Source: Ophioderma brevispina (taxonomy: Eukaryota > Echinodermata > Ophiuroidea > Amphilepidida > Ophiodermatidae). Taken from it: a stretch of 64,000 bases of DNA. Under the pieces are notes generated by a model, which was not told the DNA's origin, did not search any database, and saw nothing but the letters and a program-made list of their open reading frames with translations. Made by a program: the position numbers and the translations under genes. The stretch lies in the NCBI GenBank assembly GCA_023653785.1, contig JAMKCH010002883.1:87501-151500 (forward strand), written 5' to 3'. Shown here piece after piece: positions 1 to 10,769 of the stretch (position 1 is its first letter; every line of letters begins with the position of its first letter).

Positions 1-1830
1 TATGGAAAATATAGGGTGCAAAAGTTTGTTGACCTACACACAACCCTATGGCACAAAATTGTGTAATGATGCATTACAATTAACTGGCGCCACAGCGAAA
101 ACGTTTAGTTTAAAGAGCTCAAATTTTTGCAGTAGGTACTATCAATTATTACCTTTAGGACAAGTTTTCAATGATTGCAATCAGAAAGCGCGCCTACCTT
201 TTAATGGCAAAAGCGCCCTCATAGCTGAATTTGACCAAAAATCGCCATTTTTACGAAAGCGGTAGATCTGATACTGCTGGACAATTAACAAATGGATTCT
301 GACCTCAAATAAATATGTTAGACACCACATGGTAAAATGTCATGTAAAATTACAGTAATTGACCAAAATTTATCAATTTCAGACCCCCCTCAGACCCCCC
401 CGCCCTTAAATGGCGTTTTTTTTGGGCGGCACCTTCTCATTTTTTGACCGATTTTGACAAAATTGGTGTCAAAATGCTTAGGGGATCAAGCTACATCCAA
501 ATAGAAGTGATGACAAAATTATCTGAAGATCATCATTTTTCTACTCCTGTATAGCCCACCTACAGTACTAAGACAAAATTTGCTAGTGGAATAAAGCTAA
601 AGTATAGGGCTCTGTCGGCCTCTGTGTGCTCTGTCGGGCTCCTCGCTCCGAGTGAAGGGCAAGGTTATGCGGAACCCTTATTGTACATCAGGACTGTATA
701 TGTATTCTTATTAAAAAAAAACCTGTAAATTATTACATTGAGGCCTTACAAAAATTAATATTTGAGAAAAGATACATAGTTCCATGGTTAAATTCATTTA
801 CTTAGAAACGTAAACATTAAGGGACCCTTAGCAGAGGCATAGGATTTCGCAGTTGGCTGTAAAATGAGAGGCGTTGCATATTTCGTGCTGCAATCCTGAG
901 TACTTCTGTAGGGAATAGCAAATAGCAAAAGACGCCATGACTATTGCATACTTCCGAAAACGATAACGGAAAGGATGGTAAAACAAAAGCATTGCCCGTG
1001 GAATGACGCTGTAACAAGGGAAACAAGGTTTCTCTTCCGAATGAAAATATCTTGACTACCGCATACTATTACATCCATCAATAGAAATGAGATTGGCATT
1101 ATCTATCCACGAGTCCGGGCTTCCAATAAAAAAGCAGTTGCTTTCAGTTTTAGGCAAAAGACGTTCCTTATCTCCCGGTACCGATCCAGTTACAGACATT
1201 CCGTGGAGTAACGGATTTAACGCTTTCAATACCGTAACACTACTACTCTAATGCCGTATAAACTTGCGTATTGACATTGACAATCATGGCCATGAGCTAC
1301 AAAGTCACTACTAACTCAAGTTTGCATTTATTCAATGCATTCATCTTTCTGACCCTGGTAATGGAAATGTAATGAATATGTATTTTAATACAATCTAATG
1401 ACAATTTACCTTTTTGAAATTTTATGCGCGACAAGTGGTATCATCATTTTTAATCAACACGGTTGCGGGTGGTGTCTGTTAGTATGCGGCGCCACCTTAA
1501 AATAATCGTAGAAATTGATTGGACCGACCAAAGAGACGTGCACAACGTACGCATCTTAACTAAACATTTTATTGATCTCACTTTTAGATGGCGGTTTCAC
1601 CTTTTGCTAAATGTGACGAAACGTGCCGGTTAGCATAACTGTAAATGTTCACTTCTAAAAGTATATGCCGACATCGGCCGTGGGCTTTCTTTAACACTTT
1701 TTAGCCAAAATTAACCCTTTTAACCCTGAATTTGTAAATACAAAAAATATACTAAATTTTTTACATACTTTAACTTTACATACTCATGGATATAAATTAA
1801 AACAAATAATTCCCACCTTCTCGCTGAGAC
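1..1830. other. No supported feature
   Basis: AT-rich sequence with only short scattered open frames on both strands and no recognisable domain. A small C-rich stretch near 385-412 is the only compositional oddity. I see no splice-framed exon, RNA gene or terminal repeat here. Confidence 0.5.
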
Positions 1831-1831
1831 A

Positions 1832-2191
1832 ATGACATTAATATTTTTATTTATTTATATAGATGCTCCCTTGTCAAATATCTATCCTAAAATAATGGTA
1901 ACTCATGAGGACAGCAAAGAGGTCATCACCATTTCTGTACTCGACACTCCATATAAATATGCAAATGCACAGCATTTTGTCAAGATCACGACGTGGTACA
2001 AACTTCCCAAGTAAAGTAACAATAGGGTGCCTGTGCATGAGGTCAATAGGTTAACTGGCCAGGAACTGTCTTCCAGAACAGCCAAGATTACAGAGAATAC
2101 AAAAGAATCACCTGCAGAAATATCTGAATGTCCAGGTGAACCAGGTGCAGGTATTGTGTTCTCCAAATGCTTGGATGATTTTGGAGAGTAG
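1832..2191 (+). other. Unassigned open frame with one internal stop
   Basis: From the ATG at 1832 one frame runs 60 codons to a TAA at 2012-2014. The same frame then stays open for about 58 more codons to a TAG at 2189-2191. The second half is rich in charged and polar residues (for example VHEVNRLTGQELSSRTAKI). The minus strand is also open over 1903-2211, which weakens the case for coding. I recognise no family. It could be a decayed exon or transposon fragment, or chance. Confidence 0.12.
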
Positions 2192-2214
2192 AGTAAACAA
2201 AGTCCATTCAAACA

Positions 2215-3155
2215 TAAGTTCCTTTCGTGATGAAAGGGCCCCTTTTGTTACAGAAAGCTGAGCAGGACAGGTTCAAGAACTGAAAAGGGAAGACAGGCTC
2301 GATATTTTTGGTCACCCTATACACAAACTGTCTACAACTTTCTCTCCTCATCAAAATCCAAAAAAATATCTGACCACTACCTCAACAACATGTTTACATA
2401 AATACTTCAGCGCAAAAAATCCTTTATTCTGCGAACACTGGATATTTCGTGTTTTCCGTGAGGCTGGTCGCATTAAGTTATTATCCTGCCTGTGAAAAAA
2501 ATATCGTTGGATCACATCAAGCGACCATAGAGGACCGTTTGCCTCTATACTTCAGATTAGTTATCCCACCATCCCAGGAAAGGGGTTTTTTCACGTCTAC
2601 TAAGGCTTATTAATAGGGGTTGGTGGTCATAAAGAAACTGACACTGAAACTATCGTTACCAATATGAAAACTTGAAAAACAACTCACTGTGACGCCCTTT
2701 TATTATAGTTCTTCTGACAAGTTCATTCAACCCAGAGTACACAGCTATTCATACAAAATTAATGTCTTTTTGCATCTGGGGTTGTATAGACAACCTTTGT
2801 CAACCACAGCTAACAATGGTTTGGCAGAGATCATAAATCCTGGGTGATCCAAGCTTATCTGTAAAACCCTTGTTACTTAGTTGCAGTGTATTTTCAAAGG
2901 TATTATAGGTGCCCTTCTTGTTAGTGTTAATGCAACGTACCACCTTGGATATGTGCTATTTACTACCAACCTATATCTAAAAGCCCAACGAGAGACATCA
3001 GAATTATAGTTAACTTTGTTCCTGTAGATGAAGTGATATTGTCGGTCGGTCCTTTGGGGTAAACATAATGTTCAAAGATCATTGATCGTGTTTACGTGAA
3101 CATCATATTTGTTTTTAAGAAAACGAACGTTTCAAAATCGAGCAACCTGAAATTC
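2215..3155. other. No supported feature
   Basis: Ordinary AT-rich intergenic or intronic DNA. No coding frame of note, no tandem array and no clear inverted repeat. Confidence 0.45.
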
Positions 3156-3160
3156 AAAGC

Positions 3161-3243
3161 CATGGGGAAGAGAGACGAGAGGAGGAAAGGGAAAAGAAGA
3201 GAGAAAAGAAAGGAGAGCAATAGAGAGAGGCGGGAGGGAATGG
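3161..3243 (+). repeat. Polypurine tract
   Basis: About 80 bases almost entirely A/G on the plus strand (short GGAAA, AGAGA and GGAGG runs). It pairs compositionally with the polypyrimidine tract at 3500-3655. Such mirror-like purine tracts can adopt triplex structures. That is known for the sequence class and was not shown here. Confidence 0.7.
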
Positions 3244-3499
3244 TTTACCCTAACCCGGAGCCTCCCCCCTCCCGTGGTGCTACCGACCTCTTACCAGCTC
3301 AGATCTGCCGCTAAGCTTGGCACACTTCGCTGCAGAACCAAGCGATACCAGGTATTGCAATACCGTACCTTCAGCAAGACTCCTAGCCACAATCAAAATG
3401 TTAAATTATGTGCATCGCTGTTATCAGCATAAAATCTTAAAATTACTTTTTGGTGGTTCAGGTTTAATATTCTTGTTTGCAACATCTCACTTTTTAATG

Positions 3500-3655
3500 T
3501 CGTTTCCCTCCCCTTGTTTTTCTCTCTTCTTCCCTCCTCCTTCCCCTTTTTCTCTTACTTTCCTCCCTCTCCCTCTCTACCCTCTCCTCTCCCTCTCTCC
3601 CTTTCGCTCCTCTCCTCCCTCCGTTCTCTCTTAGTCGTTTCTCTCTCTCCTCCGA
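3500..3655 (+). repeat. Polypyrimidine tract
   Basis: About 155 bases of nearly pure C/T (TCCCTCC, CTCTCCC and CTTTTTC words) directly upstream of the first unit of the 3.66-4.98 kb tandem duplication. It is complementary in composition to the purine tract 250 bp upstream. A long low-complexity frame over it is not a gene. Confidence 0.75.
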
Positions 3656-4328
3656 GCTGAGGGAGTACTCTTTGCTCGAGTACTCGTTTTTATGATTTGC
3701 ACGTATTGGAGTTGTTTTTTGTATATATTTTTATATGTAAAATCATTGTAATTCGTTTTTACTGCCATAGATTTTAATAAACCATGATGAATAATGAATG
3801 AATTAGGGAGTGAGAAAAATGAGTTTGCTGAAACGGTGTATCCTTGGGGTAAGACCTTTGGGTATGGAAATCAATCGAGTCTAAAATACGGAATAAGTCC
3901 TGTATACCAATCCCCATTCAACTCTATACAGTGTGTCCCATTAACCAACCTCTTGGTGCCATCCGCCTAAAACCATTCATATTGCTGGCCAACTTCGAGC
4001 TCTCCCGCAAATGGCGAAATTGTGCAAAGCGCGAACACTCAATGCGTGAAACAAGGTGCGTTTTTTCCTCACATGAGTCATATTGGCGTACCACCTGAAA
4101 GCATTCACAGTATAGACAGGAACCACTGAACCATTATGTAATCCAGCTTGCACAAGCAGATGAATTCATGAAGTAGGACGCATTTGTTATCGACAGACAC
4201 AGCTATTTTAATGTGACTACCAGAGCATTTGCCGAGAGATATACCTCACTCTCTCACTGCCTTGCATCCAATGCGTTGCCAAAATGCCACCAATATACAA
4301 TCCTACTGGTTTAGAGAGGAAGTAGAGG
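3656..4328 (+). repeat. Tandem duplication, unit 1
   Basis: Begins GCTGAGGGAGTACTC and is repeated from 4329. Shared landmarks in the same order are CGAGTACTCG, CTGCCATAGATTTT, CAATCGAGTCTA, GCAAAGCGCGAACACTC and TGCATCCAATGCGTTGCC. The two units differ mainly by single-base insertions and deletions, not substitutions. Confidence 0.8.
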
Positions 4329-4985
4329 GAGCTGAGGGAGTACTCGTTGCTCGAGTACTCGTTGTTTATGATATTTGCACGTATTGGATGTTGTTTTTTT
4401 ATATATTTTTAATGTAAAAATCTTGTAATTCACAGTTTTTACTGCCATAGATTTTTAAAGAAACCAATGAATGACAATGATGATGAGGGGAGGAGAAAAA
4501 TGAGTGGCTGAAACTGTGTACTCTGGTAAGACTTGGGTGAAGGAAATCAATCGAGTCTATACGGAATAAGTCTGGTATACCCCGCAACTCTATACAGGTG
4601 TCCCATTAAAAACACCACGCTTGGTGCAGCCCGCCATAACCAAAACTCATTCATTTTGCTGCCACCTTCGTCGGGCTCTCCCTCCCTCAATGGCGAAATT
4701 GTGCAAAGCGCGAACACTCAATGCGTGAAACAAAGGGCGTTTTTTTTTTTTTTTTCCTCACATGGTCCATTGGCCGTACCACCTGAATCATTCACAGTAT
4801 AGACAAATGACAACTTGAACCATTATGTAATCCCGCTTGCACACCAGGATGAATTCAATGAAGTAGGCCATTTGTTATCGACACGCTAGTTTTATGTGAG
4901 CTCCAAGAGCATTGCCGAAGAGAGTATAACACACTCTCATCACGGCTTGCATCCAATGCGTTGCCAAATGCACAATTACAAATAC
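4329..4985 (+). repeat. Tandem duplication, unit 2
   Basis: Second copy of the 3656-4328 unit. It carries a T16 run at 4740-4755 where unit 1 has only six T. Its 3' end runs into a foldback repeat (4979-5139). Unit 1 ends in a degenerate version of the same left arm, so part of that repeat lies within the duplicated unit. Confidence 0.8.
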
Positions 4986-5182
4986 TACAATGGTTAGAGG
5001 AAATAGGGCAAACACTATTTTCCTGCGGGTCTGGCTACGGCTATCACCCGAACCCGCAGGGTGAGGGGTGATAGGCCAGTAGCCCAGTACCAAGGGAAAA
5101 TAGTGTGCCCTAGTTCCCGATAAAACCATGTAGTATTTGGTTTATTACCCCTCACTGTGACTCTGGGAGAGGTTGTAGGGAA
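4979..5182 (+). mobile_element. Foldback MITE-like repeat, copy A
   Basis: The inverted arms CAAATACTACA (4979) and TGTAGTATTTG (to 5139) enclose a second inverted pair around ACACTATTTTCC / GGAAAATAGTGTGCC. The sequence GGTTGTAGGGAAC at about 5170-5182 is also shared with a reverse-orientation copy at 59150-59340, so the homologous unit is longer than the hairpin. No protein is encoded. The superfamily is not identifiable without a clear target-site duplication. Confidence 0.65.
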
Positions 5183-5189
5183 CTTATTT

Positions 5190-6820
5190 ATTTCCTAGGG
5201 AATACTCGCGTAATAGAAGCATCCATGAAATGCATGATTATGTTCAATGAAATTCTGAGGTTGTAATAATTTTGTTCTTGTTTACAACATCAGCGAATCT
5301 CTTCAGAAAAAAGTCACTCAGCGATCCGACAGGAGCTTGTTGGCCCCTTAAAAAGTAGAACGACGGAATGACACATCCAAGTCTTAAATATTTTATTATG
5401 ATGAGATGGCAAACTTTACCATTTCACACTTCCTCGGTAGCTTGAAGACAAAATATAACATGTGAATTAAAGATCAAGCGTGCAAGGAATTCGATCACGT
5501 ATAACGGGGGGGGATTCCTTCGTTTATCCATCCAACTCATCGTATATTAGGACGACTCATCATGTCGCTCTGATCTTTCCCTTACAGTAATCGAATTAAG
5601 ACTCCCAAGGTTTTTGAGCTACGCGTAAATCATCATTTATTACCCCTTTTTTGTGTGTCTTTTGACAGCTGAAGACCATACTTTCCCCTGTGTTCCACGC
5701 ACATTTAGTGTATAGTAAGATGTAGAAATAGATTAATTATGATAAAACACGATTAAAATTAGCAGGGGTCAAAGCACCTATGATATATCGGTTCTGTCCC
5801 CATCTTTTGTTAGATTTTGCCGACTATGGGTGACGCAAGGTTAAAGGCTATAGCAACATTTTTCAACAATACACTTCTTCATTAAAGTCGTCAAATCGTC
5901 AATTTGTGTAGCTAGGGTTTCTGATGGTAAACGCAACCAGTTATGCTTGGTGTGTCCTTCGTTTTTTTTTATTGTGTTTTTGTTGTGTTTGTTTTAATTT
6001 ATTTCCTTTGGGGGTTGTAAAAACTAGGAAAAGGATTGACTGGTCGATGTGTTATGGAAAAGTTGAGGCCCAGGATGAGGTCAAAGTTAGAGGTCATTTT
6101 CGTGAGATGGCACTATTTTATAATGGAGGGACAGGAATTTGGCCCCGCCCCGCTTAACTACAATCTGAAATCTCGATTCTTTCATGAAATCGCTTCTCTT
6201 ATGAAACATACGCACTCTTGAGTATTACCGTTGGCAGGTATAGTTTACTAACACAAATGTGCAAAAATCTCAAGTTATTAAAATTGGGGGGGGGCGTTCT
6301 TTTGAAAATGCTTATCAATCATGATGTTTGGGTACCAGGTAACTATTAATACCTTTGAGTATATTTAGCAATATTTAACAACTTTATATTTATTTCGTAT
6401 ATCAGAAAGCAAAACCCTCGCTCTTCCACTTAAAACAATAGTATCGCTGTTCTCTATTAGTCGGTTGAGGCACGCCCGAGTCTAAAAATAATACATGTAT
6501 TTCTTAAGTACTACATAGCAGCAGCAGCGGCAACGACAACAATCTTACATTTTCCCTACCGAACTAAATTTGGCTAAATTCAGAATTCACTGCAGCATGG
6601 AATCAATTGCAAAGGACTGAAACACACTACAAATACACGGAAATACACGGAAATCAGGCCATCATCTTATTAATCAATACTGTTGCTTAGGCCGCCACCT
6701 GCAAACACCGAGTCTAGTCTGCATGTATGATTTTTTGCAGGATTTTAATAATACAAACAAGAACAAAAAGGTACGTTCAGGAATTAGTTTTGTGCACTGA
6801 TTTTGCTTATATATACGTGT
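5190..6820. other. No supported feature
   Basis: AT-rich DNA with short G runs (5507-5513, 6285-6294) and short chance frames. No gene, RNA or repeat boundary could be supported. Confidence 0.45.
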
Positions 6821-6825
6821 GGTCC

Positions 6826-6963
6826 AGTGGATTGAGCATTCGCCCCGCACTCCAAGGTCGTGGGTTCGAGTCCCACTGCGGCCAAGGTGTTGTACCCTTG
6901 AGCAAGGCGCTTTACCTCAATTACTACTCTCCACCCAGGTGTATAAATGGGTACCAGCATTAT
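6826..6963 (+). mobile_element. tRNA-derived SINE, 5' part
   Basis: A tRNA-like head carries an A-box-like TGGTCCAGTGG (6830-6840) and a perfect B box GGTTCGAGTCC (6863-6873). It is followed by a conserved-looking body (CCTTGAGCAAGGCGCTTTACC at 6897 on). A tRNA-like promoter fused to a non-tRNA body is the standard SINE design, transcribed by RNA polymerase III. The acceptor stem does not pair and there is no second tRNA half, so it is not a tRNA gene. The body stops at ATTAT (6959-6963), where a foldback element is inserted. Confidence 0.75.
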
Positions 6964-7865
6964 AGACGTCAGCCCAGAAGGTTTTGGTTAGACGAACGAG
7001 ATACCAATATCTGAATACGGGAAAAATTCAGAGAAAAATATAACTTTTGCAAATATGAGAGTCTGCCGGAGACCCATTGATGCGTGTAGCCCCAGGAGAG
7101 GTAAGTTAACAGTGGGTCAAATGTTTCACTGCTCTAAATCTAATGAAATATAGCTCTAATTATTCCTTAGGTTACCAGGAGTAAAAAAGTCAATTGGGTC
7201 ACATGTGTGTGGTGCTTCCTTTCCAAGATAGTTGGGAAAATAGGCTAAAGGCTCATGGTTATTTAAGAAAGGTCAACAATTGTAATACCAAGATTTCTTT
7301 GTAAAAAATATTTAAAAAAATATTTAATGATACTGATTCAAAATATACTTTTTATTTGGCATAGCGTTGGTTCCCTTTCATAGGGAGGGGTATAATGTCC
7401 CCATCCCATAGAATCCTACAGGGCATTTTGTACCCCTTCCATTAGAACAGAAGAGGATGTCGAAAGTGCAAAAGCATTTCATATTTGGATTCAGTATCAT
7501 TAAACATTTAAAAAAATATTTTACAAACAATCTGGGTATTGCAACGGGTGACCTTTCTTGAATAAACAAATGACCTTTAGCCTATTTTACCAAATATCTT
7601 GGAAAGGAAGCACCACACGCGTGTGACCCAATTGACTTTTTTACTCCTGCTTACCTAAGGAATAATTTGAGCTATATTACATTAGATTTAGAGGAGTTCA
7701 AACGTTTGACCCCATAGTAACTTTACCCCTCTCCTGGGGCTACACGCAACAACGGGTCCCCGGCAGACTTTCATATTTGCAACGTTATATTTTTCTCTGA
7801 ATTTTCCCATGTTCAGATATTGGTATCTCGTTCCGTCCTAACCAAAACCTTCTGGCTGATGCTCT
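6964..7865. mobile_element. Foldback element with about 380-bp inverted arms
   Basis: Bases 6964-7345 are closely matched in reverse by about 7480-7865: both contain CAGAAGGTTTTGGTTAG, CCAGGAGAGG, CAATTGGGTCAC and TTGGAAAGGAAGCACC or its complement. A loop of about 135 bp holds no convincing coding sequence. The element is flanked by ATTAT on both sides (6959-6963 and 7866-7870), a possible 5-bp target-site duplication. It is non-autonomous and would fold into a large hairpin. Confidence 0.75.
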
Positions 7866-7870
7866 ATTAT

Positions 7871-8003
7871 TCAATGTTGGGAAGGTAACGTACAGACTCG
7901 TTGTAGAGGAGGTGTGGCGATCCCCCTACAGCAACATTACTGGTGGCTCTAGCCCAATCGCTTCGAAAGAGAGATGGGCACTCCTTTCCTGTATACACAG
8001 GTC
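7871..8003 (+). mobile_element. Probable 3' part of the split SINE
   Basis: If the 902-bp foldback is removed, the 6.83-kb SINE reads straight into this segment (TTGGGAAGGTAACG, GAGGTGTGGCGATCCC, CCCAATCGCTTCGAAAG, GATGGGCACTCC), which has a structured, GC-richer composition like a SINE body. Assigning it to the same SINE is inference from position and style. No second copy in this window confirms it. Confidence 0.4.
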
Positions 8004-8006
8004 CGT

Positions 8007-8397
8007 CCCCTTTATAGACCCTCTCAGGGTCTGTGGTATAAACGACTGGTAATGAAGACTACAATCTCGCTGAGTCAACCAAATCCATGTATTTTGAATT
8101 TTGTTAAATCATTGGACAAGCTGGTTCGTATGAGGCGTATGGGCGGCCATTGGGGTCAAAAAATGTGGTAGCGCAGTATTAAAAGACCGATGCCCCAGGG
8201 TGCAGGGAGGGCCCAGCCTGATTTTTTTAGGATTTTATTTTTTTTTAATTTTTTTTTGTATATATGTACATTGGATGCATCCTGTTGGTGAGTGGCAATT
8301 CCCAAAACATAAATAACATAATAAGTTTGATTTTATGTCAATTAAACCTACCTGTGCCCTGAATCCGGGGACAGAGCCGAGACTGGGACATCCCTAT
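8007..8397 (+). repeat. Tandem duplication, unit 1 (about 390 bp)
   Basis: Starts CCCCTTTATAGACCCTCTC, which contains the small hairpin GACCCT/AGGGTC, and runs through GGGCGGCCATTGGGGT, CAGTATTAAAAG and a T-rich stretch. The same order recurs from 8398. Differences are mostly one-base indels. Source element unknown. Confidence 0.75.
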
Positions 8398-8784
8398 CCC
8401 CTTTATAGACCCTCTCAGGGTCTGTGGTATAAACACTGTAAGAAACTCATCTCTCATAGTCAACCAACGGCGAGTGGTATTTGGAATTGTGTTAAATCAT
8501 GGACAAGCTGGTTCGTATGAGGGCGTATGGGCGGCCATTGGGGTAAAAAAAATTGGGCAACGCAGTATTAAAAGGACCGATGCCCAAGGGTGCAGTGAGG
8601 GCCCCCCTGATTTTTTTTTAGGATTTTATTTTTTTTAATTTTTTTGTAATATATGTACATACACCAACATTTAACACAAACTTTCCATTTAAATAAATAA
8701 ATAAATAAGTTTGATTTTAGTTAGTTTGAACTACTGTGCCCGAATCGGACAGAGCCGATACGTGGGACAGTCTAATATCTATCC
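8398..8784 (+). repeat. Tandem duplication, unit 2 (about 390 bp)
   Basis: Second copy of the 8007-8397 unit, ending with the same ACAGAGCCGA ... GGGACA landmark. Short frames over both units shift relative to each other, so there is no sign of coding constraint. Confidence 0.75.
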
Positions 8785-9068
8785 GATCGGAAACTATTGG
8801 AAAGATAAATGGCAACATTTTAAAATTATTGAAATATTACCATATTACCTCAGTAAATGGAACACAAGATATTCTTTCTGACAACATAGGAAGCCCCCCC
8901 CCTGAGGGCTCATGCTGTTATGGAACAACAAATACAGCTATTTGTATCATTTTCTCTCCTTAAGTAGAAAAGTCAATTCCTCACTGTAAGTCATGGACTG
9001 AATTACTGATCATGTTACAACAACGTCTATCTCTCTATGCAAAATTATACTTCTTCGAGTCCTACACA

Positions 9069-9228
9069 GAGAGAAAACGCTGTTAAAAAGTTTTAAACAG
9101 TTTTTTAAAAGTTAAACAGTTTGTTTACCGGGTGAACTGAACATGTTTTCAGTTGGGGGGGGCACCGTTTTAAACAAATTGTTTAAAATTTTTAAACACT
9201 GTTTAAACTTTTTAAACAGCGTTTCTCT
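9069..9228. mobile_element. Palindromic MITE-like repeat (TTTAAAC-rich)
   Basis: The left arm from GAGAAAACGCTG (9071) is mirrored by CAGCGTTTCTC on the right (to about 9228). Both arms are built from repeated GTTTAAAC / TTTTTAAA words. A G8 tract lies in the centre. No target-site duplication is evident. Confidence 0.6.
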
Positions 9229-9317
9229 GGTTGTAGTCATTGGTCTATTATTATTTTGATTTGTACTCAGCTTATAGGTGACAAAAATCCGGGAGTTGTA
9301 ACCTGACCCATCTGACA

Positions 9318-9395
9318 CACTTTTTTTCTGACACACCTGTGCCTTTATATTCCGTGAAGGGTTTCCGAATTTCATAGTGTGTCAGAAAAAAAGTG
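9318..9395. repeat. Perfect 19-bp inverted repeat
   Basis: CACTTTTTTTCTGACACAC (9318-9336) is an exact reverse complement of 9377-9395, with a 40-base loop. A related, diverged sequence (GTGTCAGATATAG, CAGATGGGTCAGG) recurs at 15468-15545, which suggests a short mobile repeat family. Confidence 0.75.
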
Positions 9396-9399
9396 ATGT

Positions 9400-10225
9400 C
9401 ATCATTGGTGCAGTTACGGAAACTCACAAAAGAACCAGTTGGTTATGGCTGTCAACGATCAATTTTGCTGGAATAAAAACTAAGTTTTCAAATGTTCGTC
9501 CAGGAAGTAGTATTGTACACTAAACTGGCTAAAAAACCAATGTTAGAACCATTTAATTGTATTCGTACAATGGTGTTCTTCCAAGAATCGATACACTACA
9601 AAAAGTTCAAAGTACAAGTTAAAAAAAACGCTGAAAGCTGTTCTAAATTCAGAACGTTTAGCAAGTAATCAGGACACAGCATACGGAAAGCTTTAAACCA
9701 CATCGCGTGAGATTTAAAACAAGACACGCTGCCATCATAAGCCATCGTATATTGTGGCTTTGCTTCTATACGCCCTAGATTTTCCTTTTGCTTATTAAGA
9801 TCGGTCGGAAGCTCATCGATCTTGTTCAACAATAAATTAGAATAAATGGTAGTCATTGGATAATTGCTTTGCCAAAAAGGACACAATAAATGGTTTTTTG
9901 ACATTGCAACTGAATTTCATGCTTATCCTGGATACAATTGAACAATAAATGGTTTTTTTGACACTACATGAATTTGGTAACTTAATACTGATCAACCATA
10001 GCTATTTCGCTATTGAGTATTTTTATTTTCCGCGTTAGTAAAACGAAGCGAAATTCCACTACAATCATGAACGAATTACTGATCATGCTTACAAACAGTA
10101 TAGTTATTTATGTACCCATACCGAGTCACAAATACGACGCCCCAAAGCTAATCAGGGGTCGAACCTTCAAACCACTTTCCTTCTCACCAAGTTACATCAT
10201 TAACGCCTCACAGAATTCCAGATAA
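9400..10225. other. No supported feature
   Basis: AT-rich DNA. A 102-codon minus-strand frame (9596-9904) shows no recognised motif and is treated as chance. A short phrase (AATAAATGGTTTTTTGACA) occurs twice, near 9885 and 9945. Confidence 0.4.
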
Positions 10226-10427
10226 CTCGTATACAAAGCCTTACGGGAAAATATTCTTAATTATGCAAATTAGATACTTTAAATAGCCATATTTTACGCC
10301 GAAAATCTAATTAGGTCAGATGCATCAACCCGCTTCTTTTCCAACAAGTTTAAGAAGTCATTGTCATCACCCTACGGAACTCCAGATAAAATCATATACA
10401 AGTGGGGTTACACCATTTTTAATCACG

Positions 10428-10460
10428 GACGGACGGACGGAAGGACGAACGGACGGACGA
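10428..10460 (+). repeat. GGAC-type tetranucleotide repeat
   Basis: Imperfect (GGAC)n with GGAA/GAAC variants, directly followed by a GC-rich hairpin-prone stretch (GCCGCCGTTCC ... GTTCGGCGGGG, about 10473-10503). Tetranucleotide tails like this often end short interspersed elements. The 10200-10420 sequence upstream shows a loosely repeated AATTCCAGATAA / AACTCCAGATAA phrase. Family not identified. Confidence 0.6.
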
Positions 10461-10670
10461 TGCTCATTTCATAGCCGCCGTTCCGAAACTCGTTCGGCGG
10501 GGACCACAAGCAAAAAACAAGGGCAACGGAGATTTCAAATAAATCAAACCACTTCGAAATATTATAATGAAATGGAACTTATGTAATTAATCATAAAAAT
10601 CAACTTGCTAAAATGCAGATGCAGCGTTCCCTAAAACGCATGTGTCTTCTGCCATCTTGGTCTAACAATG

Positions 10671-10731
10671 GGGTCAGGTCAAAGGTCACACGGGTCATTG
10701 GAGGTCAGTCAGTGTACATGATCTTGGGTCA
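10671..10731 (+). promoter_or_regulatory. Cluster of nuclear-receptor half-sites, including a perfect DR1
   Basis: AGGTCAAAGGTCA at 10676-10688 is a direct repeat of AGGTCA spaced by one base. DR1 is the arrangement bound by RXR heterodimers, HNF4 and COUP-TF receptors in animals. Further half-sites are GGGTCA (10671 and about 10692), AGGTCA (10702-10707) and GGGTCA (10726-10731). Function is inference. The cluster could also be a short degenerate tandem repeat or part of an unrecognised transposon. Confidence 0.35.
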
Positions 10732-10769
10732 GTGGTTTTGCTTTTGAACGATTTGAAGTTCAAGAGTCG

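Noticed and set aside
6826..6900. tRNA gene
   Set aside because: A and B boxes are present but the acceptor and anticodon arms do not form a cloverleaf, and the sequence continues into a SINE body.
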